Assembly: GCA_009774735.1 (NCBI GenBank)
Contig: VSOH01000306.1
Span: 1-64,000 of the forward strand
Source: Clostridiales bacterium
Lineage (GTDB): Bacteria > Bacillota > Clostridia > Oscillospirales > Acutalibacteraceae
DNA: 64,000 bases
Reading direction: 5' to 3'
Shown here: in pieces, positions 50,499 to 59,254 of the stretch
Position numbering within the stretch: position 1 is the stretch's first letter
Layout: each line of letters opens with the position of its first letter
Made by a program: the position numbers and the translations under genes
Notes under the pieces: model-generated
Told to the model about the DNA's origin: nothing
Databases searched by the model: none
The model's input: the letters and a program-made list of their open reading frames with translations, nothing else

Positions 50499-53393
50499 AT
50501 GATACAGTTTCAAGAATATCTCAGCAGCGATTATCCTGGTTTCGCTTCGTTCATCGAAACGATCATAAAACCCATCTTCGGCTCTGCCTTTCGTCCTGAT
50601 GCTGACCTTCAGGACATGATTGACTATCCCGAAGACATTGAGGATTTCAACCTTATCACAAGTAGCCACGATGAGGATTTCCGCAAGTTGGCAGCAGAAA
50701 GCAATGTCATTCGTCTGCTCAAACTCGGACGTGTCAATACCTCCAATGGCATCCCTATCCACGTCTATGACATCACGGTAGGCAGTCGCAAGCATATAGG
50801 ACGCAACCGTAAGGGCATTCAGGAAATCATTCGTCGCAACAGCGAGATGACCAATCAGACGGGTGCATTCATGCTTTTCCACTATGCTGATGAGACGTGG
50901 GAGTGGCGTTTCAGCTACTGCTTTATCGGTAAGAATCGTGAGGATAGCACCAGCGCCAAGCGTTACACCTATCTGCTCGGTCGCGGTCAGTCGTGCAAGA
51001 CAGCTGCCCTTCGTTTCCAGACACTTTTCAGAAAGAGTGGTAAGATTGCCATCGAGGACATTACCGATGCTTTCTCAGTGGAAAGCGTCAGCAAGGAGTT
51101 CTTCGATGAGTATCGCTCTAACTATGCAGATATTGTCTGCTACGTCACCGGCAAACGCATGGTGAAAGTTGGTGGAAAATGGGAAGAGAAACAGGAACAC
51201 GAGCCTAACGAGTTCATCATGCAGCAGTTCGCTCAGTTTGCTGACCCTGAAAAGGCTGTCCGTGACTATGTGAAGAAGCTCATGGGTCGCCTTGTATTCC
51301 TCCAGTTCATCCAGAAAAAGGGATGGCTTGGTGTACCTGTTGGTGATGAGTCATGGACGCAGGGTGACAAGGAGTTTATCCAGCACCTGTTTGATAAGTG
51401 TGAGAACCAGGACACATTTATTGACACCGTCCTTGAACCACTCTTCTACGACATCAATAATCGTCGTGAGGAGGATCTTGCCAATGCTGTACTTGGTTCA
51501 GGCATCAAGGTGCCTTACCTCAATGGAGGTCTCTTTGAGATGGATGCAGAAGATAATACACAGTTCCCACTTCCTGCTAAGTACATGGCAGACATGCTTG
51601 ATTTCTTCTCTGCCTACAACTTCACCATCGACGAGAATGATCCTGATGATGCGGAGGTGGGTGTTGACCCTGAGATGCTTGGACGTGTGTTCGAGAACTT
51701 GCTTGAAGACAACAAAGACAAAGGCGCATTCTACACGCCAAAGGAGATTGTGCAATACATGTGTCGTGAGTCGCTGATAGCTTACCTTCAGACGGACATC
51801 GAGGACGAGGACACCAAAGCTTCGTTCCGCAACTTCGTTACTAATCACGAGGTGAGCGAACTGAAACCAGCTGATGTATTCAAGGTAGACAAGAAACTTC
51901 GTGAGGTAAAGATTTGTGACCCTGCCATTGGTTCGGGTGCATTCCCTATGGGCTTACTGAAGGAACTCTTTGATTGCCGTATGGCGATTGAGGGCAATGA
52001 GGAGGGTAAAACACCTGCCGATATTAAGAAGGACATCATTCAGAACTCCATCTATGGTGTGGACATCGAAAAGGGAGCTGTTGACATTGCACGCCTCCGT
52101 TTCTGGCTATCGCTTATCATCGATGAACAGACACCTCATGCTTTGCCTAACATGGACTTCAAGATTATGCAGGGCAACTCTCTCTTGGAGCAGTATATGG
52201 GTGTTCCTCTCGATGACATCTACGACAGTAGCCGCCAGATGATGTTGGCATTCGACGAAGAGACAACCGCTCGAATGCTCCTCAAAGAGCACATGTTCTC
52301 GTACTTTGAGAAGGAAGATCATGACGAAAAAGCTGAGATACTCAAAAGCATAGACAATGCTGTAAAGTCAATGGTCAAGGCAAAGACCTTGGGCAATCCT
52401 GAGGTGTGTGCTGCCATTGATGCGCTTAATCTTCGCAACAATCAGGAGTTCTTCCTTTGGCACACATGGTTTAACGATGTTCTTGCAGATAAGAAGGATG
52501 CCAAAGGAAAGCCAATTAAAGGTTCTGGGGGCTTTGATATTGTGATTGGTAATCCACCGTATATACAGTTGCAAGCCGACAATGGAAAACTTGGTCACTA
52601 TTACAACAACAAAGGTTTTGAAACCTTTGTAAAAACAGGTGACATCTATTCTTTATTTTATGAGTTTGGATTCTCAATTCTGAAGAATAGTGGTAACTTG
52701 TGTTATATTACTTCAAACACATGGATGAGAGCTTCTTACGGAGAGAAAACACGTTCTTTCTTTAGTAAAAAAACAAATCCTTTGCTTTTAGTTGATTTCA
52801 CAGGAATGCAGATTCTTGATAGCGCAACTGTTGAAACAAATATAATACTAATCTCTAAAGATAGAAATTCTCAGCACACAAAATGTGTATCAGGTAATGG
52901 GAATGTAGAGGAGATTTTGCCAAATCTAGACAAATACATAGAAGAAAATCATTCATATATGGCATTTAATTCTGATGATTCTTGGATAATTATGTCACCA
53001 TCAGAAAATAAGCTCAAAACGAAGATTGAACGCAAGGGAACAAAATTGTCGGATTGGAATGTTAAAATGTTCAGAGGTTTAACAACAGGATTCAACGATG
53101 CTTATTGTGTAACCACTGAAAAAAAAGACGAAATTCTACAATCATGTAAAGACGAAGAGGAGAAATCAAAAACAGAGAAACTATTTCATAAAACTCTAAG
53201 AGGAAGAGACCTAAAACACTATTATTATAACTGGTCTGGATTATGGGTTATATGGATTCCTTGGCATTTTCCTCTCCATTTTGACACATCTATTGAAGGT
53301 ACATCAATTAAAGCTGAAACTATGTTTGCAGACGAATATCCAACATTATATAAGTATATTACGTCTTACAAAAAAACAACTTTCAGCTCGTAA
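50499..53393 (+). CDS. Eco57I-type adenine-specific DNA methylase, interrupted by a single-A frameshift
   Basis: The frame gives 964 residues ending YKKTTFSS. The body is an Eco57I/N6-adenine methylase: motif I DPAIGSGAFPMG (474-485), VDIEKGAVDIARLRFWLSLI, and catalytic NPPY (685-688). The N-terminal half holds a helical, possibly nuclease-like domain. After residue about 690 comes the target-recognition region (CYITSNTWMRASYGEKTRSF), which is sharply more AT-rich than the flanks. At 53370-53376 a run of 7 A shifts the frame; with 6 A the protein would continue QLSARNKAETGIRYEWYALQ and reach 1123 residues. The gene is thus an ON/OFF variant, a pseudogene or a sequencing error. It pairs with the helicase upstream. 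Confidence 0.88.
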   Translation: MIQFQEYLSSDYPGFASFIETIIKPIFGSAFRPDADLQDMIDYPEDIEDFNLITSSHDEDFRKLAAESNVIRLLKLGRVNTSNGIPIHVYDITVGSRKHIGRNRKGIQEIIRRNSEMTNQTGAFMLFHYADETWEWRFSYCFIGKNREDSTSAKRYTYLLGRGQSCKTAALRFQTLFRKSGKIAIEDITDAFSVESVSKEFFDEYRSNYADIVCYVTGKRMVKVGGKWEEKQEHEPNEFIMQQFAQFADPEKAVRDYVKKLMGRLVFLQFIQKKGWLGVPVGDESWTQGDKEFIQHLFDKCENQDTFIDTVLEPLFYDINNRREEDLANAVLGSGIKVPYLNGGLFEMDAEDNTQFPLPAKYMADMLDFFSAYNFTIDENDPDDAEVGVDPEMLGRVFENLLEDNKDKGAFYTPKEIVQYMCRESLIAYLQTDIEDEDTKASFRNFVTNHEVSELKPADVFKVDKKLREVKICDPAIGSGAFPMGLLKELFDCRMAIEGNEEGKTPADIKKDIIQNSIYGVDIEKGAVDIARLRFWLSLIIDEQTPHALPNMDFKIMQGNSLLEQYMGVPLDDIYDSSRQMMLAFDEETTARMLLKEHMFSYFEKEDHDEKAEILKSIDNAVKSMVKAKTLGNPEVCAAIDALNLRNNQEFFLWHTWFNDVLADKKDAKGKPIKGSGGFDIVIGNPPYIQLQADNGKLGHYYNNKGFETFVKTGDIYSLFYEFGFSILKNSGNLCYITSNTWMRASYGEKTRSFFSKKTNPLLLVDFTGMQILDSATVETNIILISKDRNSQHTKCVSGNGNVEEILPNLDKYIEENHSYMAFNSDDSWIIMSPSENKLKTKIERKGTKLSDWNVKMFRGLTTGFNDAYCVTTEKKDEILQSCKDEEEKSKTEKLFHKTLRGRDLKHYYYNWSGLWVIWIPWHFPLHFDTSIEGTSIKAETMFADEYPTLYKYITSYKKTTFSS

Positions 53394-53871
53394 CAAAGCA
53401 GAAACTGGTATAAGGTATGAATGGTACGCTTTGCAACGATGGGGTGCAAATTTTTGGCAAGAATTTATTAAGCCTAAGATTGTTTGGCTAGATTTGTGTG
53501 ATGAGTCGAGGTTTTCATATAGTGAAGACGAAATGCCACTCAATACTGTGTTTTTTATCACAGGTGATAACCTATATTCAATATTAGGTATATTAAATTC
53601 TAAACTTATACTATGGTATTTTAGAACATGCTTAGGAACTACATCTGGAGTTGGAACGAATCGATGGTTAAAATACACTGTGGAACAATTGCCTATTTAT
53701 AAAGGCGAAACTAATGCTATTTCTGAAATAAGCAAAAAGATAACAGAAATCAAGCGTCTAAATTCCCAAGCAGACACCTCCGCTGAAGAGCGAGAAATCG
53801 ACCGCCTCGTGTATCAGCTCTACGGATTAACAGAGGAAGAAATCACAATTGTTGAAGGTTCTAACGCATAA
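53377..53871 (+). pseudogene. C-terminal part of the methylase in the shifted frame
   Basis: About 164 codons that continue the methylase after the A7 run: LSARNKAETGIRYEWYALQR, WLDLCDESRFSYSEDEMPLN, TVFFITGDNLYSILGILNSK, GTTSGVGTNRWLKYTVEQLP and the helical ending EREIDRLVYQLYGLTEEEIT. This ending is the standard C-terminus of Eco57I-type methylases (TaqI-like specificity domain plus helix). A TTG at 53281 could start a separate polypeptide, but its first 35 codons overlap the methylase frame and do not look like protein. Treat it as one gene with a frameshift. Confidence 0.8.
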
Positions 53872-53875
53872 ATAT

Positions 53876-54547
53876 ATGGCTACATTAAAAGAATTATACA
53901 CAACATTGAAGTCGCTGAGAGACATGAATCTCCCAGTAGATGAAAAGTTGCTTAAAGCTGCTGATAATCTTGAAGAGAAAATCATTAAGGAAGAGATTCT
54001 GCCTTCATTAAGCCAAAACATAGAGCCATTGCTGAACGAGATTCAGCGTGATCTCGTACTCGTTGTTGAATATCATCCAGGTGAACCTATAAGCGTTGCC
54101 CTCTCACGCAAGACAAAGATTAGTGAGATAGTTGATGCTAAACAGCTGACTCCGAAAAGCAGTACTCCTGTTAAAAGCATAACTAAGCCAGACGCGGTGG
54201 AGCCTCATGAGCCAACGAAGCATGTAGATAATCCAACAAAAGGAATGAGAGTGATATTTCCAGATGGCACTGTCATCTGGAATCGTGCTGCGATAGATAC
54301 GTTTATCAACGCTCTCCGTAAAATAGGTCTTGACCGAATCCCACAAGTTGGAATAGAGCATGGTGGTGGCTTTAATCTTGTGAGCAAGAGCAAGAGAGAA
54401 GCAATCCCCGGTCGTGTATGGCAGCATGAGTGTGATGGTTGGTACATTTATAGTAATATCAGCAACAACACCAAGGCTGATGACCTACGTCGAATCTCAG
54501 ATTACTATTCTCTTGGGTTAAAGATTGAAGAAGGCAAACCTGAATAG
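53876..54547 (+). CDS. Unknown 223-aa protein of the restriction-like operon
   Basis: ATG 53876 follows the methylase stop by 4 bp. N-terminal helices (TLKELYTTLKSLRDMNLPVD, NLEEKIIKEEILPSLSQNIE) are followed by a strand pattern with a basic/aromatic core (MRVIFPDGTVIWNRAAIDTF, INALRKIGLDRIPQVGIEHG, VWQHECDGWYIYSNISNNTK). The C-terminal part resembles small DNA-binding modules encoded beside methylase genes, but I do not recognise a family with certainty. It is co-transcribed with the methylase and HNH genes and probably serves the same system. Confidence 0.7.
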   Translation: MATLKELYTTLKSLRDMNLPVDEKLLKAADNLEEKIIKEEILPSLSQNIEPLLNEIQRDLVLVVEYHPGEPISVALSRKTKISEIVDAKQLTPKSSTPVKSITKPDAVEPHEPTKHVDNPTKGMRVIFPDGTVIWNRAAIDTFINALRKIGLDRIPQVGIEHGGGFNLVSKSKREAIPGRVWQHECDGWYIYSNISNNTKADDLRRISDYYSLGLKIEEGKPE

Positions 54548-54549
54548 AT

Positions 54550-55137
54550 ATGGCAAAGAAGGAACGTACATACGAGAACTTCGGTGAATACCTTTACTGG
54601 TCTTACGCAAACTTGCAAATGCTTCATTATGCCATAAATGCTGGTAAGAAAAAGTACGACCGCACATGTTTCATGATACGTGCAAAGGCATTCAAGGCAT
54701 ACAAAGAAGGGCGTTGGAACATCCATGACCTTCTGGAGTTCAATGTGGCTAAGATACAACAGAATAACTATTGCTGGTACTGTGGTAAAGAGATGGGACC
54801 TTCTAAGTTGACAAAGGATCATGTCTTTCCCCGAAGCAAAGGTGGTGACAATGATATGGACAACATCATCATGGTGTGTAAGACCTGTAACTCCAGCAAA
54901 GGCAATATGGACTTGTTTGAATGGTATGCAGAAGTTCGGAAGGAATGGCCACCAATCAATGTACTTGTCCATTATCTAAAGAATATCTACCTTTACAGCA
55001 TTGAACACGGATTGATGGATAAGCACAGTGAAGAACTTGGCACGATGGATTTGCCTTTCAAGTGGCAGTATATTCCTGTAAACTATCCGCAACCAGAACT
55101 TTACTTAACGGAGGAAGATACTGCTGATACGCAATAA
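54550..55137 (+). CDS. HNH endonuclease
   Basis: A 195-residue nuclease starting 2 bp after the upstream stop. The HNH domain is complete: CWYCGKEMG (Cys 75 and Cys 78), KDHVFPRSKGG (Asp 90-His 91), DNIIMVCKTCNSSKG with the central Asn and the second zinc CxxC. N- and C-terminal helical parts flank it. Within a methylase/helicase operon it is a plausible extra DNA-cutting effector; a homing or repair role is the alternative. Confidence 0.9.
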   Translation: MAKKERTYENFGEYLYWSYANLQMLHYAINAGKKKYDRTCFMIRAKAFKAYKEGRWNIHDLLEFNVAKIQQNNYCWYCGKEMGPSKLTKDHVFPRSKGGDNDMDNIIMVCKTCNSSKGNMDLFEWYAEVRKEWPPINVLVHYLKNIYLYSIEHGLMDKHSEELGTMDLPFKWQYIPVNYPQPELYLTEEDTADTQ

Positions 55138-55156
55138 AAAGAAAAATAGAAATAAT

Positions 55157-56608
55157 ATGATAGGAAACATAGACCTTTTGGTTAAAGAACTTTGTAAACT
55201 GCCCAAAGAAGTAGGATGGGTAGAGTTTAAGCATAACAACTGTGAGCCTACCATGGTTGGAGAAGATATTAGCGCTCTTGCCAACAGTGCGACTCTGAAC
55301 GATCGCGACTATGCGTATATGATTTGGGGCGTAGATGACACTACGCATGAAATCATTGGCACTAAAGTTCGACTGCAGTTAGAGAAAAAGGGAGAACAGG
55401 AGCTGGAGAACTGGCTGCGTTACTTACTCTCTAAAAATGCTGATTTTGAATACTATGACACAGACATTGAAGGCAAGCATGTGGAGTTGATTCGTATTCA
55501 CAAAGCACTCAATGAACCTGTATCTTTCCAAAAGGTTGATTATATCCGTAGTGGTAGTTATACAAAGAAACTACATGAGTTCCCTGTGTTCCGAGCTCAA
55601 CTGTGGGATAAATTACGCCATGCGCAGTTTGAGGATGTTTGCGTGAAGACAGATCAAAGATATGAAGATATTATCCGATCATTGCAAGTAGATGCGTATT
55701 TTACCTTGCTCAACATACCACAACCTACAGAATTGGATGCTGTTGCTCATTATCTATGTGAAGACGGTATCATTTGCAAGCAAGACAATGGTTTGTATTC
55801 AATTACAAATCTTGGCGCAATCCTGTTTGCCAAAGACCTAAACGAATTTGGACGTCTTGGAAGAAAGGCAATGCGTGTGGTACAGTACAAGGGCATAAAC
55901 CGATTACTGATACAAAAGGAGGAGTCTTTTCGTCAAGGATATGCGGTAGCATTCGAGAATATAGTGCGCTATGTAAATGCCTTGCTACCAAGCGTGGAGG
56001 ACGTGAACAAAGTACAATTATCAACAAATAGCAAATTTCCTTTACCTTCTGTAAGAGAAGCTATTGCGAATAGTCTCATACACCAAGACCTATATGTGAC
56101 AGGAGCCGCTCCTGTGGTTGAAATCTTCGACAATCGTATTGAAGTGACCAATCCCGGCACTCCATTAGTCGATGTATTACGAATCATTGATAATCCTCCT
56201 AAATCAAGGAACGAGAAACTAGCATCTTTAATGCGTAGATTGAAGATGTGTGAAGAACTCGGTCGCGGTTGGGACAGAATGGTACTGGCATGTGAAGCTC
56301 AGTTCCTTCCTGCCCCTCGTATTGAGGTTTTTCAAGAGAACACCAAAGTAACATTATTCTCAGAGATGGAGTTTGGCAACATTCCTATGGATGATAAAGT
56401 CTGGTCTTGTTATCTACATGCTTGTCTGATGTACATTCAAGGAGAGGCATTGACAAACAAGTCTTTGCGAGACAGATTTGGATTACCAGAAACATCATCT
56501 GGAAGTTCATCAAGACTAATCAAAGAAGCAATAAACCACAATCTCGTCAAGGTACTTGATCCTAATACAGCTCCACGCTACATGCGGTATATCCCGATAT
56601 GGGCATAA
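55157..56608 (+). CDS. AlbA_2/Schlafen-type protein with HATPase-like C-terminal domain
   Basis: A 483-residue protein. Residues about 15-130 are an AlbA_2 domain (VGWVEFKHNNCEPTMVGEDI, ALANSATLNDRDYAYMIWGV, VELIRIHKALNEPVSF). Residues about 230-390 are the associated ATP-binding domain (FPLPSVREAIANSLIHQDLY, VEIFDNRIEVTNPGTPLVDV, KMCEELGRGWDRMVLACEAQ). A winged-helix end follows. Such RecG-like-annotated proteins are found in many defence islands and as regulators; enzymatic activity is uncertain. It is the last gene of the restriction-like operon, followed by two blocks of 11-bp repeats that could be its binding site. Confidence 0.88.
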   Translation: MIGNIDLLVKELCKLPKEVGWVEFKHNNCEPTMVGEDISALANSATLNDRDYAYMIWGVDDTTHEIIGTKVRLQLEKKGEQELENWLRYLLSKNADFEYYDTDIEGKHVELIRIHKALNEPVSFQKVDYIRSGSYTKKLHEFPVFRAQLWDKLRHAQFEDVCVKTDQRYEDIIRSLQVDAYFTLLNIPQPTELDAVAHYLCEDGIICKQDNGLYSITNLGAILFAKDLNEFGRLGRKAMRVVQYKGINRLLIQKEESFRQGYAVAFENIVRYVNALLPSVEDVNKVQLSTNSKFPLPSVREAIANSLIHQDLYVTGAAPVVEIFDNRIEVTNPGTPLVDVLRIIDNPPKSRNEKLASLMRRLKMCEELGRGWDRMVLACEAQFLPAPRIEVFQENTKVTLFSEMEFGNIPMDDKVWSCYLHACLMYIQGEALTNKSLRDRFGLPETSSGSSSRLIKEAINHNLVKVLDPNTAPRYMRYIPIWA

Positions 56609-56614
56609 TAATTT

Positions 56615-56647
56615 AACTTGCCTGTAACTTGCCAGTAACATGCTTGG
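56615..56647 (+). repeat. 11-bp direct repeats, block 1 (three units)
   Basis: AACTTGCCTGT, AACTTGCCAGT and AACATGCTTGG are head-to-tail with 11-bp period, one helical turn. They begin 6 bp after the AlbA-type gene. Iteron-like protein-binding sites are the simplest reading. Confidence 0.75.
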
Positions 56648-56713
56648 GACAACAACAAAAAACAAAACAATAGCATAAACATCTGATATTCAGCATTGAA
56701 TTTACTATAGTTT

Positions 56714-56735
56714 AACTTGCTGGTAACTTGCTTGG
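56714..56735 (+). repeat. 11-bp direct repeats, block 2 (two units)
   Basis: AACTTGCTGGT and AACTTGCTTGG repeat the block 1 unit. The two blocks start exactly 99 bp (9 x 11) apart, so all five units face the same side of the helix. The block lies about 100 bp before the start of the next operon (56838). Confidence 0.75.
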
Positions 56736-56837
56736 CATAGCAAAAGCATTCGCTATTGAGGTCGAAAAGTGTACTAATCGGGCAACAGGCAAAACATCAA
56801 AAGGCACAAGTTGCACATCGAAATAGACTAGGTAAAT

Positions 56838-57410
56838 ATGAAATACGAAAGAACAATAATCGAAGGACTACCGAAGAAGTTCAATGTCATGAAGATACTT
56901 GAACTACTTTACAAGGACGGCATACCTGATAATCCACATTGCGTACACTATGGACTGAAGGTTGTTGCTGATGACAGACTAAAGAATGAGACCTGTGCTG
57001 TTGTCTTCCGCAAGGAACTGTCATCGACAGGTGTTTTTGTTCTACATAGTGTAGAGTTGAACTCACTGACGTTTGCAGTTCCAGAATATGCCTCGGAAGC
57101 AGACGTTGTACTGTTTGCATCGCTCATGAATGCAGTTAGAAAGAAACATCCTCGCACCAAAGCATTCGACGATCACAACATTCCTGTCAAATATATTGGA
57201 GCCAGGGAAATCGTTGAAATGAACAAGGATAGGATGAACTATCTCGTGAAGGATCTAACCACACAAGAAGGATTCACCATGCGTGGACTCACCGCTGCCT
57301 TTACCCTTAAAGTCGAGCATTTAATACCATATTCATCTGTGGAAATGCAAGCATACGAACTAAAAAGAACGTTTGCAGAAATGCAATGGCAGAGTGAAGA
57401 TGAAGAGTGA
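56838..57410 (+). CDS. Unknown 190-aa protein, first gene of a seven-gene operon
   Basis: No recognised family. A soluble alpha/beta protein (ERTIIEGLPKKFNVMKILEL, CAVVFRKELSSTGVFVLHSV, EADVVLFASLMNAVRKKHPR) with an acidic end. The upstream 229-bp gap holds the 11-bp repeats and no clear TAnnTTTG box. Its stop overlaps the next start (TGATG). The operon that follows ends in a PAD-like deiminase, an EEP nuclease and a GIY-YIG-GNAT fusion. Confidence 0.7.
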   Translation: MKYERTIIEGLPKKFNVMKILELLYKDGIPDNPHCVHYGLKVVADDRLKNETCAVVFRKELSSTGVFVLHSVELNSLTFAVPEYASEADVVLFASLMNAVRKKHPRTKAFDDHNIPVKYIGAREIVEMNKDRMNYLVKDLTTQEGFTMRGLTAAFTLKVEHLIPYSSVEMQAYELKRTFAEMQWQSEDEE

Positions 57411-57766
57411 TGAACGCAGGCAAGCTTCTATCCGATATTCACAATATAGACAATATACAAATGAACAATAATTTTTTACCTGATCATGAGGAGATACTAA
57501 TCTTCCTCGAAGATAACATCTCAAAGTTGGTGCGCCTGAAGGTGGCATCAAGAGCCAAGTACAAGGAGTATGATGAAAACTTCATGAATTACATCACGGC
57601 AGACAGCTGTGAGGATGATGAACGTATATCATTATTTTCTGAGCAGACCTATTTGAGCTACCTCTCAATGGTCAAGAAACTAGAAGATGCAATCAATAAT
57701 GAGCCAGAACTCAAAACCAATGCCACCGTCAAGGAGTATGTAAAGTTGTTGACTGGAGAGGAATAA
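57410..57766 (+). CDS. Unknown 118-aa helical protein
   Basis: ATG 57410 overlaps the upstream TGA. A helical, acidic protein (ILIFLEDNISKLVRLKVASR, TYLSYLSMVKKLEDAINNEP) without known domain. Its position and spacing support a real gene. The next ORF starts 20 bp downstream and a TATATTTG box (57777-57784) lies in this gap. Confidence 0.65.
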   Translation: MNAGKLLSDIHNIDNIQMNNNFLPDHEEILIFLEDNISKLVRLKVASRAKYKEYDENFMNYITADSCEDDERISLFSEQTYLSYLSMVKKLEDAINNEPELKTNATVKEYVKLLTGEE

Positions 57767-57785
57767 CCCATACTGGTATATTTGT

Positions 57786-58523
57786 ATGATTACAGCAAGC
57801 ATGAACAAGGTTGAAATCAACCAACAGATGTGGAAAGTCGCTGAAGAATCATCTGTTGTGAAGGCTTGTACCCAGAAGTTCTTCAAGTCATGCCGCAAAC
57901 TACCCAAGGGTAGAGTGGTAATGACCCGTAAGTTCTTCCATAAAGATACAAACCAATCCTACATCCTTTGTATGTCACAATACGAAGGTGTGCAGGGGTG
58001 TATCTTGCTGGCAGAGGTTGACCATGGCAAACAGAAGTGGTACTACGTCATCAGCGAAGATCTGACAGACACCACAGATGCGTACTCGGCTCATTTCTTC
58101 AAGAGGTATGCGGAACGTGAAGGTATTCCCTTTGTTATGCCGAATATCATCACTCGTTTCTTCATGGAGAACAGGAATGTGGTGAAGATTTACGAATCAG
58201 AGAAAGACAGACAGATAGCATACGCTTCTCGCAATGGCGTAACTCTCTGCCGTTGGGATAGAGAACGAGGTGTAACAAAGCATTGTACCTACGTCTCTCG
58301 TGATATGCTGGGCGACAACCAAGAGGAAGCCTTGCAAACGATACAAGGTGACATTGACCAGATAGAAGGCATACAGCGAAACTTCACCCCAAATTACAAA
58401 GCCACAGGCAAAGACGTGGTTCGTCACATGCACGAGAACCGTGCCTGGACAGATTCAACAGATAAGTCATCCGAGATAGCTTGTGCCATTTACAAGCAAT
58501 TTTTTGAGGATTTAGATGATTAG
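57786..58523 (+). CDS. Unknown 245-aa protein
   Basis: Start ATG 57786 or, if the TATATTTG box at 57777-57784 is a promoter, ATG 57801 (MNKVEINQQMWKVAEESS). Alpha/beta protein with conserved-looking strands (KGRVVMTRKFFHKDTNQSYI, WYYVISEDLTDTTDAYSAHF) and a Lys/Arg-rich middle. The C-terminal helix is acidic (KSSEIACAIYKQFFEDLDD). No family recognised. It is followed by a 44-bp gap and the 228-residue gene in the same direction. Confidence 0.7.
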   Translation: MITASMNKVEINQQMWKVAEESSVVKACTQKFFKSCRKLPKGRVVMTRKFFHKDTNQSYILCMSQYEGVQGCILLAEVDHGKQKWYYVISEDLTDTTDAYSAHFFKRYAEREGIPFVMPNIITRFFMENRNVVKIYESEKDRQIAYASRNGVTLCRWDRERGVTKHCTYVSRDMLGDNQEEALQTIQGDIDQIEGIQRNFTPNYKATGKDVVRHMHENRAWTDSTDKSSEIACAIYKQFFEDLDD

Positions 58524-58567
58524 TTTGGTCATTATCAAAACAGATTCACGATAAAGAAAGATCCGAT

Positions 58568-59254
58568 ATGGAGATAAAGACAATAGATAAGTTGTTAAAT
58601 ACGTTGAAGAATCCGAAGCAAAACGATTTCGACGATATTGCTATAAGTTTGATGCGAAACTTTGTAATCAAGAAAGTTGAAGCTGATAGTTTCGGAACAC
58701 GTCACGTAAGATATAGGATTGTAGAATTAGAATTCTATCTCTACAATCAGGAAACCGATGACTGGCCAACATACAATCGTGATTGTGTTGCTGGGCAATG
58801 GTTCTTCCATAAGAGCGGATTGGATATAGCATTCCAAACCAAGAGAGAAGGAAACGAACTCATAGAGTTTGGAGGAATACTTATCAGAGGAGTCGAAAAA
58901 TATGATGATGATAAACTGGTTGGAATTATAGGCGGAGCCCAACGATGCTGCTTTGAACTATTCAACAATTCATTGGAGTTTCCAGAATTATGTGCTTCGG
59001 AAATAGACTCAGAATTTGCAATTTACAAACAAAGAAGAGTCCGTATAAAGCTTGATGAAGAAAGGAAGAATGAATTTAGGTACTTCCGTACCATACCTTC
59101 AGCACAATGGGAAACTCCACGAATGCAGATATTTGAAAAGAAGGTCAAGGGAGTGTACCATGTTATCAAGGACTTGAAGTTAGTCAAGTACGATGATGCC
59201 GTTCAGACAGATGAAGGTGGATTTATTGACGGAACCAGAGTTTATCCAGTATGA
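58568..59254 (+). CDS. Conserved unknown 228-aa protein
   Basis: An alpha/beta protein with a notable central pattern: RYRIVELEFYLYNQETDDWP, then AGQWFFHKSGLDIAFQTKRE and EFGGILIRGVEKYDDDKLVG. The F-H-K-S-G-x-D / GGILIR pair recurs in uncharacterised bacterial proteins, but I cannot name a function. The C-terminal part is basic and aromatic. The stop overlaps the deiminase start by 4 bp (ATGA), so the two gene products are made together. Confidence 0.7.
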   Translation: MEIKTIDKLLNTLKNPKQNDFDDIAISLMRNFVIKKVEADSFGTRHVRYRIVELEFYLYNQETDDWPTYNRDCVAGQWFFHKSGLDIAFQTKREGNELIEFGGILIRGVEKYDDDKLVGIIGGAQRCCFELFNNSLEFPELCASEIDSEFAIYKQRRVRIKLDEERKNEFRYFRTIPSAQWETPRMQIFEKKVKGVYHVIKDLKLVKYDDAVQTDEGGFIDGTRVYPV

